The notes: a model not told the origin generated them from the sequence alone. Counted from the first letter of the stretch, positions 16,312 through 25,748 are shown. The stretch is DNA of 64,000 nt from an uncultured Muribaculaceae bacterium (GCA_910587185.1 CAJULY010000003.1:1-64000); one strand, 5' to 3'. A program made the numbers and translations.

Positions 16312-17001
16312 ATGAGATTCAGAATTTTCACGCTGGCGGCGGTGGCCGCCCTGATAGCCGTGGCACCTGCGGCGTGTCCGGCCAAGACAAAGAAAATACA
16401 CGACGACCAGAAGGAGAAGCAATGGCTCTCGATGGAGAACGGCCCGTGGTGGTTCGCCCCCGACTGGTACTATTATTTCCTGCACAAGAATTATTCCGGA
16501 GCGGAGATGTACTGGAAATGGGCCGGCTTCAAATCCGGCTACCGGGTGAGGTTCAAGGAGGAGAAATCCAATGTCAAGCGTATAATGCCCGTGCGCGTCA
16601 CGGCCGAGGAAACCCAGCGGCAGAAGCTCGCCAAGGTCGAGAAGGAACGCGCCCATGTCGAATCACTCTACAAGGAGGAGCTGGCACGCGAGGCTGACCG
16701 TGCGGTAGATGTCACCTATTCCATATACAAAGATGAGTTCAGCCGTATGCAGGACTGCATCGCCGACGGATTGCTCTACTGCCTAAACAAGAGCAAGGGT
16801 AAGATGAAGTACCAGGTTGACGAGCTTTCGAGGCAGAACGAGGTAATATGCGCCAACATAGCCTACATACATAAACAGGGGGTGGGATATGGATTGGAGA
16901 ACGCGAAGCGTCAGCAGGCATACGAAGAGGCAAAGACCGCTATGGGCGAGCTTGTGAGCCGCACGGCGAGGCTTGCGGCGGTGGCTGCAACACATTACTG
17001 A
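16312..17001 (+). CDS. DUF5045-like exported conjugation protein
   Basis: 229 residues with a signal peptide (about 1-24), a Trp/Tyr-rich segment at 42-70 and a long charged helical region from about 95 that is probably coiled coil. Layout and context match DUF5045 proteins found between TraI-type and TraJ genes in Bacteroidales conjugative transposons. It is likely periplasmic. Four of its Cys residues fall in the C-terminal half and near the N-terminus. Confidence 0.6.
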   Translation: MRFRIFTLAAVAALIAVAPAACPAKTKKIHDDQKEKQWLSMENGPWWFAPDWYYYFLHKNYSGAEMYWKWAGFKSGYRVRFKEEKSNVKRIMPVRVTAEETQRQKLAKVEKERAHVESLYKEELAREADRAVDVTYSIYKDEFSRMQDCIADGLLYCLNKSKGKMKYQVDELSRQNEVICANIAYIHKQGVGYGLENAKRQQAYEEAKTAMGELVSRTARLAAVAATHY

Positions 17002-17052
17002 TGGCCGGAAATGATAATGACGATGAAACAATAATCCGATAAATACAAAATT

Positions 17053-18180
17053 ATGACTTTACTTTCAATATTATGCACGATGGGGCTTCCGGCCATCGAC
17101 GAGAGCCTTGACAGGCTTCTTGTGGCGATGGAGGCTTTTCCGAATGTGGCTATTCTCGGCAACACCATCGGCTTCGCCTGTGTCCTCGGCCTGCTTCTCG
17201 CGCTGTGCGTCGGCTCATACGAGTGCTGGATGATGATGCTCGGACGGCGCGGCATGGACGTGATGAAGCTGCTCAGGATAATAGGCATTTCCATGTGCAT
17301 ATCCTCTTCCTCATGGATATGCTCTGCCTTGCAGGTGCCGGGCAAGTCTTTGGAATCCACCACAAAGGCTATGGCTATGGCGAAAAACAGGGAAGTGGCG
17401 GCCCTGGAGCTGAAAGTGGCGCAGAAGCAGGGCGAATACCTTGAAAGGCTGCGTGCCGTACAGGATTCCATATCAACCGCCAAGCAGATAGCCGAAATCG
17501 GCGAGGACGCCAACTGGTGGGACAAGCTGATATACAATGTGGAGAATCTCGGAACAACAATCAACAACTACGCCCAGCGCGCGGCGGTGGCCGCCGAGAC
17601 AAAGGTAAGCGAATGGATTAACGACGTGATACGATTTGTCGGGGAGCTGATTTTCCAGATGTCCTATTACGGCATACTCGTGGCGCAGAGGATATTCATA
17701 GCGATAATGATTGTGTTCTGTCCGATAATGTTCGCCCTGTCGCTGGCCCCGCCTTGGAACTCGGCGTGGAGCCAGTGGATGTCGAAGTTCCTCTCCCTGA
17801 CACTGTGGGGGTTCGTGACCTATATGTGCCTTTACTATATCGACTTCATACTCATGTATAATCTCCAGGAGGATCTGGTGGCATACAACCACCTCCTGCA
17901 CGGAACGGTCAACTCGTGGGAGCAGATAGGCGCGCTCGGCTTGCAGGGCATAGGCTCCAACTGTATGTACGCTATGGGTATGCTCGTGGGGGCGTATATA
18001 ATCCGCTTCGTCCCGGAGGTGGCCTCATGGCTCATTCCCGGCGGCATAAGCAGCGGCGCGGCATCCCCGGCAGGGTCGGTGGCTATGGGAGCTGCCACTA
18101 TGGCGGGTTCCGCAGCAGGCTCGGCTGTCGGCACCACCGTCGGCCTCGGTGTCAGAGGCGCGAAGGCACTTGTCAAATAA
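17053..18180 (+). CDS. traJ: TraJ, VirB6/TrbL-like inner-membrane channel protein
   Basis: 375 residues with at least five hydrophobic segments (about 30-57, 70-90, 195-235, 255-280 and 302-325) and a Gly/Ala-rich tail. This is the polytopic VirB6/TrbL pattern expected of TraJ, which forms part of the inner-membrane channel. A charged helical domain (about 100-190) sits between the second and third membrane blocks. It lies between the DUF5045-like gene and traK, the normal TraJ position. Confidence 0.85.
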   Translation: MTLLSILCTMGLPAIDESLDRLLVAMEAFPNVAILGNTIGFACVLGLLLALCVGSYECWMMMLGRRGMDVMKLLRIIGISMCISSSSWICSALQVPGKSLESTTKAMAMAKNREVAALELKVAQKQGEYLERLRAVQDSISTAKQIAEIGEDANWWDKLIYNVENLGTTINNYAQRAAVAAETKVSEWINDVIRFVGELIFQMSYYGILVAQRIFIAIMIVFCPIMFALSLAPPWNSAWSQWMSKFLSLTLWGFVTYMCLYYIDFILMYNLQEDLVAYNHLLHGTVNSWEQIGALGLQGIGSNCMYAMGMLVGAYIIRFVPEVASWLIPGGISSGAASPAGSVAMGAATMAGSAAGSAVGTTVGLGVRGAKALVK

Positions 18181-18204
18181 CACTAACCGCAACACCTTAT
18201 AAAT

Positions 18205-18801
18205 ATGCTTATCAAATCACTTGAACAGAAAACGCGGCTTGCGCTTATGACGGTCATGGCGACCGTCGCGGGCTGTGTCCTGATATGCGGATTCACCGTA
18301 TGGCGGTGCGTGTCGCTTGTCAGCGAGGAGCGTCAGCAGATATACATCCTCGACGGCGACATACCCTTCCTTGCGGAGCGTGCGAAGCTGGAATCCAACT
18401 TCATAATGGAGGCGAAGGCTCATATCCAGCTCTTCCACCAATATTTTTTCAACCTGCCTCCCGACAACGACTATATCAAGTGGACTGTCGGAAAGGCCAT
18501 GTATATGGCCGACGGCACGGCCTTGAAGCAGAAGCAGGCCCTTGACGAGAACGGATTTTATTCCGACATAATATCGTCGTCGGCCGTATGCACCATAATC
18601 TGCGACTCGATACAGTTCGACGAGCATACACGCCGCTTCAACTACTACGGCACGCAGATCATCAAGAGGCGCACACGCGACCTGAAACGCTCCATGCTCA
18701 CCACCGGCTCCATAGAGAACGTGCCGAGGACGCAGAACAATCCCCACGGCCTTATGATAACCAACTGGCGCACACTTGAAAACAAAGACCTCGATTATTG
18801 A
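18205..18801 (+). CDS. traK: TraK, VirB8-like inner-membrane protein
   Basis: 198 residues with one N-terminal membrane helix (about 12-31) and a periplasmic domain, the topology of VirB8-type scaffold proteins. The Arg-Phe-Asn-Tyr-Tyr-Gly-Thr-Gln segment near 147-155 is typical of Bacteroides TraK. Its stop (TGA 18799-18801) is 8 bp before the chosen traL start. Confidence 0.85.
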   Translation: MLIKSLEQKTRLALMTVMATVAGCVLICGFTVWRCVSLVSEERQQIYILDGDIPFLAERAKLESNFIMEAKAHIQLFHQYFFNLPPDNDYIKWTVGKAMYMADGTALKQKQALDENGFYSDIISSSAVCTIICDSIQFDEHTRRFNYYGTQIIKRRTRDLKRSMLTTGSIENVPRTQNNPHGLMITNWRTLENKDLDY

Positions 18802-18809
18802 CAACGGTT

Positions 18810-19304
18810 ATGAAATCATTAAGAAAGACAATACGGGACGGCAGGAGCAAGGCCGGGAACGCCTTAGGCTCATGGCTCCGTCCGAAGATGGGTGCCATAG
18901 GCGCACGCTACCGTCTGGCAGCGAGAATCCGCAAGGCCAACTCATGGGCCACCCGGCACCCCCGACGCACTTTCGGATACGTCGTCGGCTCCCTGTTGCT
19001 GATACTGGTGTGCGACATAATTGTTGCCGGGGCGCGCATGGAATCGAAAGACCCGAATCTTCACTCAATCGCCAAGGTGGAGCCTATCTTCAGCGGCTTC
19101 CGCACCATACAGGCCAACAAGGAGGCTCAGCGCAGGAGGCTACTGGAGATTACGGGCGACGGCCAGGCCGTGAAGCACGAGCTGGACTCGCTGATGGCGA
19201 TTCCGCGCAAGACACACGCCGATTCCATCGGGATAATAAGGCGTTACAGGCAGCTCGAAAAGATTGTCGAATCACTCAAACAACACGATAATGAAAAAGA
19301 TTAA
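18810..19304 (+). CDS. traL: TraL, single-helix conjugation protein
   Basis: 164 residues: a basic N-terminal half, a membrane helix at about 54-74 and a charged helical C-terminus. Place and topology match TraL of Bacteroides conjugative transposons. A TTG at 18798 could extend it by four codons, but the ATG at 18810 is preferred. The 3' end overlaps traM by 14 bp. Confidence 0.75.
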   Translation: MKSLRKTIRDGRSKAGNALGSWLRPKMGAIGARYRLAARIRKANSWATRHPRRTFGYVVGSLLLILVCDIIVAGARMESKDPNLHSIAKVEPIFSGFRTIQANKEAQRRRLLEITGDGQAVKHELDSLMAIPRKTHADSIGIIRRYRQLEKIVESLKQHDNEKD

Positions 19305-20490
19305 TTTCAAACAGCCGAAGTATATCTTTCCGGCAGCGATATTCGTTCCGCTGTGCTTCCTGATATACTTCGTAATGCAGACTTTCGGAGCTGGCGGTGA
19401 CGACAGACAGGCCGTGGCGACCGACCGTATCAACTCGACACTGCCGGAGGCAAACGCCGAGGCTCCCGGTGACAAGATGTTCGAGATGTCGCGACGCTTC
19501 GGCGACGAGGACGCCTTCACAGCGGTGGGCGCGCTCGGCGAGGAACAGGAGGAGCGCGAGGCCCTGGAACACGGCTATTCCGATGACGAGCTTGACCGCA
19601 TCGACGCCGCCGAGGCAGAGCGTATGCGCCAGCAGCAGGAATTGGAGGAACTGGAGCGGTCGCTTGCCGAATCACGGCGGCATATCAATTCCTACGCCTA
19701 CGGCGACGGCTACAATCCGGCCGATTATGAGTCCGTCCTTGATCCGAGAAGTGAGTATGTCCGCGATATTGAGGCGATACAGCAGCGCAGCTACGAGAGG
19801 CAGAAGGCCATCGAAGCCGGGTTAGGTATCGGACAGCCTGACACGGAGGACAAGGAAAAGAAGCACCGGGCAGACTCCATCGCCAGGGCTAAGGCTGCGG
19901 AGCGCGAGAGGAACCGCCCCTTGCTTGTGCTGAAATCGCGTGACACCAACGCCGACAAGTTCAACACCGTGTCAGGCATTGCTGAAAATGCCGACGCTCC
20001 GCTCATACGCGCCATGATCGACAAGACCACCAAGGCGCACGAGGGCACGAGGCTCCGCTTCAAGCTCCTTGACGATGTGACTATACACGATGTGAGGCTT
20101 CCGAAAGGCACATATCTATATGGGACGGTAACGGGGTTCGGGCAGCAGCGCGTCCGCGCGGCCATAACCTCAATACTCGTGGGAGGAAAATTCCTGAAAG
20201 TTAACCTCTCGGTGTTCGACAACGACGGCATGGAGGGCTTTTATGTGCCTGAATCCGCTTTCCGTGACTTTATGAAGGAGGCCGGGGCAAGCACGGTGCA
20301 GCAGAACATCAGCTTTGAATCGGAGAGCGGCTACGGCTCCGGAATATCTGGCGAGGCTATAGCACTTCAGGCTTTACAGAATATGTATAACTCGGCCACT
20401 TCCGCCGTGTCAGCCAATATCCGCAAGAACAAGGCGAAAATCAAGTACAACACAATCGTTTATCTCATCAACTCAGACGAGGCTTATTGA
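19291..20490 (+). CDS. traM: TraM, VirB10-like channel protein
   Basis: 399 residues: a short cytoplasmic N-terminus, a membrane helix (about 11-31), a long acidic coiled-coil/disordered section (about 50-215) and a C-terminal beta-rich domain (about 235-399). This is the VirB10/TrbI-like architecture that spans the periplasm and transmits energy to the outer-membrane channel. Frame-internal ATGs upstream at 19264 are inside traL, so I use the ATG at 19291. traN follows. Confidence 0.88.
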   Translation: MKKINFKQPKYIFPAAIFVPLCFLIYFVMQTFGAGGDDRQAVATDRINSTLPEANAEAPGDKMFEMSRRFGDEDAFTAVGALGEEQEEREALEHGYSDDELDRIDAAEAERMRQQQELEELERSLAESRRHINSYAYGDGYNPADYESVLDPRSEYVRDIEAIQQRSYERQKAIEAGLGIGQPDTEDKEKKHRADSIARAKAAERERNRPLLVLKSRDTNADKFNTVSGIAENADAPLIRAMIDKTTKAHEGTRLRFKLLDDVTIHDVRLPKGTYLYGTVTGFGQQRVRAAITSILVGGKFLKVNLSVFDNDGMEGFYVPESAFRDFMKEAGASTVQQNISFESESGYGSGISGEAIALQALQNMYNSATSAVSANIRKNKAKIKYNTIVYLINSDEAY

Positions 20491-20510
20491 AAGACAAACA
20501 ACATATCATT

Positions 20511-21383
20511 ATGAATATCAGAATAATTATCGCGGCTGCCGCGCTGTGCGCCGTCGCATCGCAGGCTTCGGCCAAGGAGAAAATCTATGTCAACTCCGAT
20601 GTAACCACCCACATCGTCATGCCGGAGAACATAAAGATGGTGGATCTTTCCACCGCCAAGATTATCGGCAACCAGTGTGCCGACAACATAGTGCGTGTAA
20701 AGCCGTTCATGGAATCCGACTCGCTCCCCTCCGGCTACCGCGAGGGTGAGCTGATGGGGACGCTGACGCTCATAGGTGAGCGTCACCTCGCGCAGTACGA
20801 GGTGGTATATACCTCCGTACCCTCCCGTGCCGCCTCCATACACCGCGTTCCATATTCGGGCATGGACTCTTACATCAATCCGGAGGTATCAATGCCGCAG
20901 TCGGAGATGGCCCGCTATGCCTGGGCTGTCTATGGCAGCGGACGCAGGTACAACCAGGTCGTGTCTAAGGCTCATGGCATGAAGGCGATTGTCAACAACA
21001 TCTATTCGGTGGACGACTATTTCTTCATTGACTACTCGTTGCAGAATCGGACGAAAATCCCATACAACATCGCCGAGGTGCGCGTGAAGCTCACCGACAA
21101 GAAGGAGGTGAAGGCCACCAACTCGCAGACCGTGGAGCTGACCCCGGCATACTCGCTCAATCTCGCCCGGAAGTTCAAAAAGAATTACCGCAACGTGCTT
21201 GTGCTCGACAAACTGACATTCCCGGACGAGAAGGTATTGCGCATCGAAATATCCGAGAATCAGATAAGTGGCCGCGTAATCACGCTCACTATCGAGTATG
21301 ACGACATTCTCAATGCCGACGGTTTCGACTCCGACATACTCAGGCACCTGCCTTACTCATATACTCCCCACATCTACAAATAA
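20511..21383 (+). CDS. traN: TraN, VirB9-like outer-membrane channel protein
   Basis: 290 residues with a clean signal peptide (1-21, ending Ala-Ser-Ala) followed by a beta-rich body, the VirB9-like component that forms the outer-membrane core with TraM. The frame opens at 20487, but that start would bury the signal peptide, so the ATG at 20511 is used. It is followed by traO after 21 bp. Confidence 0.85.
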   Translation: MNIRIIIAAAALCAVASQASAKEKIYVNSDVTTHIVMPENIKMVDLSTAKIIGNQCADNIVRVKPFMESDSLPSGYREGELMGTLTLIGERHLAQYEVVYTSVPSRAASIHRVPYSGMDSYINPEVSMPQSEMARYAWAVYGSGRRYNQVVSKAHGMKAIVNNIYSVDDYFFIDYSLQNRTKIPYNIAEVRVKLTDKKEVKATNSQTVELTPAYSLNLARKFKKNYRNVLVLDKLTFPDEKVLRIEISENQISGRVITLTIEYDDILNADGFDSDILRHLPYSYTPHIYK

Positions 21384-21404
21384 TACCGATAATACCGAAT
21401 CATT

Positions 21405-21875
21405 ATGAAGAAGATTATTCTCGCCATGATATGCGCCGTCGCCTCCCTCGGAGCCTCGGCGCAGGACAGCAAGCTCACCGTAAACGCCGGATTCCTCTTC
21501 CCCTCGACGCTCAACTCCACCGTCGGCTACGAGCGTTCATTCACCTACGGCAATGCCGTGGAGATATATGGTGAAATCGGCAATCACTGGAAATCCGGCC
21601 CCGATCAATTCTGGAAAGGATATTACTGGGACGGCGGCCTGATCTACAAGCACCGTCTGCACCGTTACAAAAACGGCAGCTTCCGTGTCCGCTTCGGCCC
21701 GCAGTTCGGAGCGGTGGAGCGCAGGTTTTTCATCGGCATTGAGGGCGGTTTTGAATATAACTATGTGTTCCAAAACGGGTGCGAGTTCTCAATCATACAG
21801 AAAAACAATGTGAATTTCCTGCATGGCGACACATTCCGGAACGGCCTCATGCTCGGATTCAAGATGCCGTTATAA
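21405..21875 (+). CDS. traO: TraO, outer-membrane-associated conjugation protein
   Basis: 156 residues with a signal peptide (1-20) and a body of alternating aromatic beta strands suggesting a small beta-barrel or surface protein, as for TraO of Bacteroides elements. It ends the uninterrupted plus-strand tra block. The next two genes, a toxin-antitoxin pair, are on the other strand and nearly touch its 3' end. Confidence 0.85.
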   Translation: MKKIILAMICAVASLGASAQDSKLTVNAGFLFPSTLNSTVGYERSFTYGNAVEIYGEIGNHWKSGPDQFWKGYYWDGGLIYKHRLHRYKNGSFRVRFGPQFGAVERRFFIGIEGGFEYNYVFQNGCEFSIIQKNNVNFLHGDTFRNGLMLGFKMPL

Positions 21876-21880
21876 CCGGA

Positions 21881-22153
21881 TTATCCGAATAGCTCCGAGT
21901 GGGAGCCAAGACGCACAAGGTCTATCTGGTCAGTGTCGGGGTCAAACCATATAAGGAGGAAGTCACTCTCTATATGACATTCCATATAACCCTTGTAATC
22001 ACCGGTCAGCATGTGTGGGTTGTGCTTTTCCGGAATCGGCTCCTCGTTTGCGAGCCTGTTCAGGATCTCTTTAAGCTCCATGACCTTCTTAGGGTTGTTT
22101 CTGAACCGCTTGTAGTCCTTCTTATATTGAGAGGACGCTTTCAGCTTTTTCAT
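21881..22153 (-). CDS. YafQ/RelE-family mRNA interferase toxin
   Basis: A 90-residue type II toxin that would cut mRNA on the ribosome. The C-terminal motif His-Ile-Glu-Ser-Asp-Phe-Leu-Leu-Ile-Trp and the Leu-Val-Arg-Leu-Gly-Ser-His-Ser-Glu-Leu-Phe ending are characteristic of YafQ. The conserved His before the C-terminal Phe, catalytic in that family, is present (H86). It overlaps the antitoxin gene by 4 bp. It is inserted between traO and the coupling-protein gene and convergent with traO, so it may stabilise the ICE. Confidence 0.9.
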   Translation of the reverse strand: MKKLKASSQYKKDYKRFRNNPKKVMELKEILNRLANEEPIPEKHNPHMLTGDYKGYMECHIESDFLLIWFDPDTDQIDLVRLGSHSELFG

Positions 22154-22407
22154 AGCCCCATGGATTTCTCCATTGCTTCGATGGAAGTCAGGTCAAGGGC
22201 GGGCTCATCACGCAACGCTCCGCTCTCGGCCTCCTTCATCGCGGCGAGAGTCGTGGCATTAGGCTCGTGATAGGCGGCGTCAAGCAACAGCGTTTCGACA
22301 TAATTGTTAAGGCTGCGGTTCTGACGCTTTGCAATCCGCTTCAGCCGCTCGATCAGGTCAACGGAAAGACGGAAACTCTGATTCTTCTTTTCAATAGCTA
22401 TATCCAT
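22150..22407 (-). CDS. Antitoxin, ribbon-helix-helix type
   Basis: 85 residues: an N-terminal ribbon-helix-helix DNA-binding segment (about 8-45, with Ser-Phe-Arg-Leu-Ser-Val-Asp-Leu-Ile-Glu-Arg-Leu) and an acidic C-terminal tail that would wrap the toxin. It is first in the two-gene operon and should repress the promoter just upstream. It neutralises the YafQ-like toxin encoded next to it. Confidence 0.85.
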   Translation of the reverse strand: MDIAIEKKNQSFRLSVDLIERLKRIAKRQNRSLNNYVETLLLDAAYHEPNATTLAAMKEAESGALRDEPALDLTSIEAMEKSMGL

Positions 22408-22427
22408 ATCGGTAATCTTTTATACTG

Positions 22428-22459
22428 CAAAGTTAATGCTTTTATATTACAATAACAAC
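22428..22459 (-). promoter_or_regulatory. Promoter of the toxin-antitoxin operon
   Basis: On the minus strand GTTG (22459-22456), a 20-bp spacer and TAACTTTG (22435-22428). It fires away from the coupling-protein gene towards the antitoxin. Confidence 0.65.
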
Positions 22460-22479
22460 ATCTTTAGAACATAAGTTGT

Positions 22480-24789
22480 ATGGCTTTTGAGGAAACAAAG
22501 GAACAGCAGCAGATGTATAACTACTTCCGTAGCTGCATCTACATCTTCCTGATAATCGAGATTGTGATGAATCTGCCGATAACGGCGGACAACCGTGTGA
22601 CGCAGTTCATCCTCGACCTGCTCGGACGCTTCAAGGTGTTCTGTTCCGTGGCAGGGTGTAAGGTAGCGGAGCTGATATGTATATGCGTCGTGTGCATCGG
22701 CACCAAGGCTAAGAAGGCTTTGAAGTTCAATCTCAGGACTATGGTGATATATCCGGTGCTGGCCGGGCTTACGCTTGTCGCACTGTGCTTCATCTTCCAT
22801 GCCGGAGAATGGGGCTTGTCGATATTCGGCTTCCCGGCAAACCGCATAGTGTATGCCTTCTGCTCGGTTGTCGGCACCATGCTTGTGCATCAGGGGCTTG
22901 ACGGAATCGCCAAATACTATAACCACAAGGTCGGCGAGGACAGGTTCAATTTCGAGAACGAATCGTTCCAACAGTCTGAGAAGATTGCGGAAACTCCATA
23001 TTCGGTGAATATCCCTATGATATACTATTACAAGCGGCGGATGCACAACGGTTGGATCAACATTATCAACCCGTTTCGTGGCACGATAGTGTTAGGCACT
23101 CCCGGCTCCGGCAAGTCTTTCGGAATCATAGACCCTTTCATACGGCAACACTCCCGGAAAGGTTTTGCGATGATGGTATATGATTACAAGTGGCCCACAT
23201 TGGCAAAGACGCTTTTCTACCAATACTGCAAGAACCGGCACTACGGCCATCTGCCCGCAAACTGCGGATTCCGTCAGGTAAACTTTACCAACGTGGAGTA
23301 TTCAAACCGCATAAATCCTATTCAGCGCAAGTATATACCCGACCTTGCTGCGGCTTCTGAAACGGCGGCGACGCTGCTTGCCTCGCTAAACAAGGGAGGC
23401 GGCGAGAAGAAGGGCGGCTCGGAGGCGTTCTTCACCAATTCGGCGGAGAACTTTCTTGCGGCCATCATATATTTCTTCGTAAATTTCCATCCGACGGGGT
23501 TTCTTAAAGGGAAGAAGCTCAGACGATTTATCTCATATGAGGGGAAGAGGCTGGAACTTGTGATACGCAATTGGGACGACTATAACGCCATAGATGAAAA
23601 CGGAGCGGTGGTGCTTGACTTCGTGGACAGCAACGGCAACGACGTATCGACCGACGAGGACAGGATGTTTGTTGACCTTAACGGATTCTCCTATATAGAC
23701 CGCCTCGGCAAGCTGATACTGATTGACCGCTGCTGGTACGAGGACGAGGCCGGCAACGAGGTGGTGCCGGACACCGTGACCGGGGAGTTTTCCGATATGC
23801 CCCATGTGCTTTCGTTCCTCGGACGCAAGTATTCGGAGGTGTTCGACATTCTGATGATGGATGACAAGATAGCCTCGCTGATGGCACCCTTCAAATCGGC
23901 ATACGAGAACAAGGCCAACGACCAGTTGGAAGGCATGGTGGGCACGTTGCGCGTCAACGCCGCAAGGCTTGTGTCGCCGGAAGCCTACTGGGTGTTCACC
24001 GGTGACGATTTCGACCTGAAGATTTCAGACCCGACGAATCCGAGCTATCTCGTGATTGCCAACGACCCGGAGAAGGAGCAGGTCATAGGCTCGCTCAACG
24101 CCCTTGTGCTTAACCGTCTTATTACCCGTGTCAATTCCAAGGGGAATATCCCGGTGAGCATTATCGTTGACGAGCTGCCGACCCTGTATTTCCACAAGAT
24201 AGACCGACTAATCGGTACGGCGCGAAGCAACAAGGTCGCCGTGACTTTAGGATTTCAGGAGCTTCCGCAACTTGAGGCCGACTACGGCAAGGTGGGTATG
24301 CAGAAAATCATCACAACCTGCGGCAACATCTTCATGGGCGCGGCACGAAACAAGGAAACTCTCGAATGGGCGCAGAATGACGTGTTCGGAAAGGCGAAGC
24401 AGACATCAACCTCCATAACCATCAACGACTCCAAGGTATCTACATCAATCTCCGAAAAGATGGACTATCTCGTTCCGGCGGCAAAGATAGCTGACATGGC
24501 GACGGGCTGGCTCGCGGGTCAGGCGGCGCGTGACTTCACGGCTACAGACAAGAGCATGATGTCGCATTTCGACATCGAGCAGTCGGAGGAGTTCAAGACC
24601 ACAAAATATTTCTGCAAGACCAACTTCGATATGGCACGGATAAAGGAGGAGGAATCCCACTATGTGGAGCTTCCCAAAATATATACATTCGCCAACGAGC
24701 GCGAGAAGGAGATTATGCTAAACCGCAATTTCAAGCGCGTGAACCTGGAGGTCGAGGACATGGTGAAGGAACTTCTCGGAATGCAATAA
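22480..24789 (+). CDS. mobC: VirD4-type coupling protein (MobC/TraG family of Bacteroides elements)
   Basis: The T4SS coupling protein that delivers the relaxase-DNA complex to the channel. It has 769 residues with three N-terminal membrane helices (about 19-34, 88-107 and 126-143). Walker A Gly-Thr-Pro-Gly-Ser-Gly-Lys-Ser is near 206-213 and Walker B Ile-Ile-Val-Asp-Glu-Leu-Pro near 562. In Bacteroides conjugative transposons this gene usually sits with mobA/mobB. Here it is 13 kb away, behind tra genes and the toxin-antitoxin pair. Confidence 0.92.
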   Translation: MAFEETKEQQQMYNYFRSCIYIFLIIEIVMNLPITADNRVTQFILDLLGRFKVFCSVAGCKVAELICICVVCIGTKAKKALKFNLRTMVIYPVLAGLTLVALCFIFHAGEWGLSIFGFPANRIVYAFCSVVGTMLVHQGLDGIAKYYNHKVGEDRFNFENESFQQSEKIAETPYSVNIPMIYYYKRRMHNGWINIINPFRGTIVLGTPGSGKSFGIIDPFIRQHSRKGFAMMVYDYKWPTLAKTLFYQYCKNRHYGHLPANCGFRQVNFTNVEYSNRINPIQRKYIPDLAAASETAATLLASLNKGGGEKKGGSEAFFTNSAENFLAAIIYFFVNFHPTGFLKGKKLRRFISYEGKRLELVIRNWDDYNAIDENGAVVLDFVDSNGNDVSTDEDRMFVDLNGFSYIDRLGKLILIDRCWYEDEAGNEVVPDTVTGEFSDMPHVLSFLGRKYSEVFDILMMDDKIASLMAPFKSAYENKANDQLEGMVGTLRVNAARLVSPEAYWVFTGDDFDLKISDPTNPSYLVIANDPEKEQVIGSLNALVLNRLITRVNSKGNIPVSIIVDELPTLYFHKIDRLIGTARSNKVAVTLGFQELPQLEADYGKVGMQKIITTCGNIFMGAARNKETLEWAQNDVFGKAKQTSTSITINDSKVSTSISEKMDYLVPAAKIADMATGWLAGQAARDFTATDKSMMSHFDIEQSEEFKTTKYFCKTNFDMARIKEEESHYVELPKIYTFANEREKEIMLNRNFKRVNLEVEDMVKELLGMQ

Positions 24790-24795
24790 TATATA

Positions 24796-25527
24796 ATGCC
24801 ATTATCAATGAATAACACCGCCTCATTCAGCATACCCCTCTCCCTCCGGGCAAGCGGAAGCGCATTGAAGATTATCGCGATTCTCTCGATGGTGGCCGAC
24901 CACTGCGCTTATTTTCTGATGGAGCCGGACGCGCCGTTTTACGGCGTGCTCCGCTCTTTCGGGCGTATCGCGTTTCCGGTGTTCGCTTTCCTTGTGGCGG
25001 AGGGCTTCGCCCACAGCCGCGATAGAATGAGATATTTCCTTATCCTGGCATTTGCCGGGATGGTAAGCGAAATTCCGTGGCTTATGCTCAACGGGGCCGA
25101 CGGCACGCATAACGTGATGTTCACGCTCGCCCTGGGCGTGGCGGCTCTTGCGGTGTTCGACCGGCTTTGCGAACACGGGCCGCTGTCATTCGTCGGGGTG
25201 TCAGGCGTGGCCGCTCTCGCATGGTGGCTCGGCACGGATTATGACTGGCGGGGTGTGTTGATGATTTTTCTTTTCTACATCCTCCGGCACGGCACCATGC
25301 GCCCGTGGCTGGAGCGTTCATCGACGCATTTCCCCTCGCAGGCCCTCTTGCAGATTATCTTCACATTCCCCCTTATGGCCCACTACGGCATAGCCGGAGC
25401 GGTTCTTGCCTCCGCTGTCATCTTCCTATATGACGGTACAAGGGGCTTCATAAGGGGCAACGCCGCCAAATACGCCTTCTACTCAGTCTATCCTGCTCAT
25501 CTGCTGCTCATTGCGGCTCTGATATAA
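24796..25527 (+). CDS. traX: TraX-family membrane acetylase
   Basis: 243 residues with six to eight hydrophobic helices. It has the TraX signature Ile-Ala-Ile-Leu-Ser-Met-Val-Ala-Asp-His near residues 27-37, then Phe-Gly-Arg-Ile-Ala-Phe-Pro-Val-Phe-Ala-Phe-Leu. TraX of F acetylates the N-terminus of pilin; here the likely substrate is a pilin such as TraE, by inference. It starts 6 bp after the coupling-protein gene and ends just before a strong terminator, closing the transfer block. Confidence 0.88.
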   Translation: MPLSMNNTASFSIPLSLRASGSALKIIAILSMVADHCAYFLMEPDAPFYGVLRSFGRIAFPVFAFLVAEGFAHSRDRMRYFLILAFAGMVSEIPWLMLNGADGTHNVMFTLALGVAALAVFDRLCEHGPLSFVGVSGVAALAWWLGTDYDWRGVLMIFLFYILRHGTMRPWLERSSTHFPSQALLQIIFTFPLMAHYGIAGAVLASAVIFLYDGTRGFIRGNAAKYAFYSVYPAHLLLIAALI

Positions 25528-25532
25528 AGAGC

Positions 25533-25567
25533 GAGGTCGTGCAGCGAAATGCACGACCTCTTTTTTC
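25533..25567 (+). terminator. Terminator at end of transfer region (bidirectional)
   Basis: Perfect 11-bp hairpin arms (25533-25543 and 25550-25560) followed by T6 on the plus strand. The hairpin can also stop the minus-strand transcript coming from 25711. Confidence 0.85.
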
Positions 25568-25711
25568 CCTTTTATAGTGTTGGCAATGAGCCTTAAAGTC
25601 ATTACCGGCACTTTTATAGAAAAGGTACGAGCCCAACCCATGGAGCTGGACTCGATTTAATCTTTTTTATAGTGCAGTTGGACGCAACTGGGCTTTCCAA
25701 GTACACTTTCT
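25533..25711 (-). ncRNA. Candidate small RNA downstream of the tra genes (RteR-like position)
   Basis: A perfect Bacteroidales promoter (25717-25748) fires into a region with no ORF that ends at a strong hairpin, giving a predicted RNA of about 180 nt. It can form several hairpins, including CAGTTG/CAACTG (25675-25680 with 25685-25690) and a longer stem across 25629-25653. In CTnDOT the tra-inhibiting sRNA RteR is encoded just downstream of the tra operon, so position suggests a similar role. Sequence similarity to RteR was not tested. Confidence 0.55.
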
Positions 25712-25716
25712 GTCTG

Positions 25717-25748
25717 CAAAGATAGGCTTTTCTATTGTAATGAACAAA
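25717..25748 (-). promoter_or_regulatory. Promoter of the candidate small RNA
   Basis: TTTG (25748-25745), a 20-bp spacer and TATCTTTG (25724-25717) on the minus strand, a consensus match. The start would be near 25711. No gene lies in its path. Confidence 0.7.
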
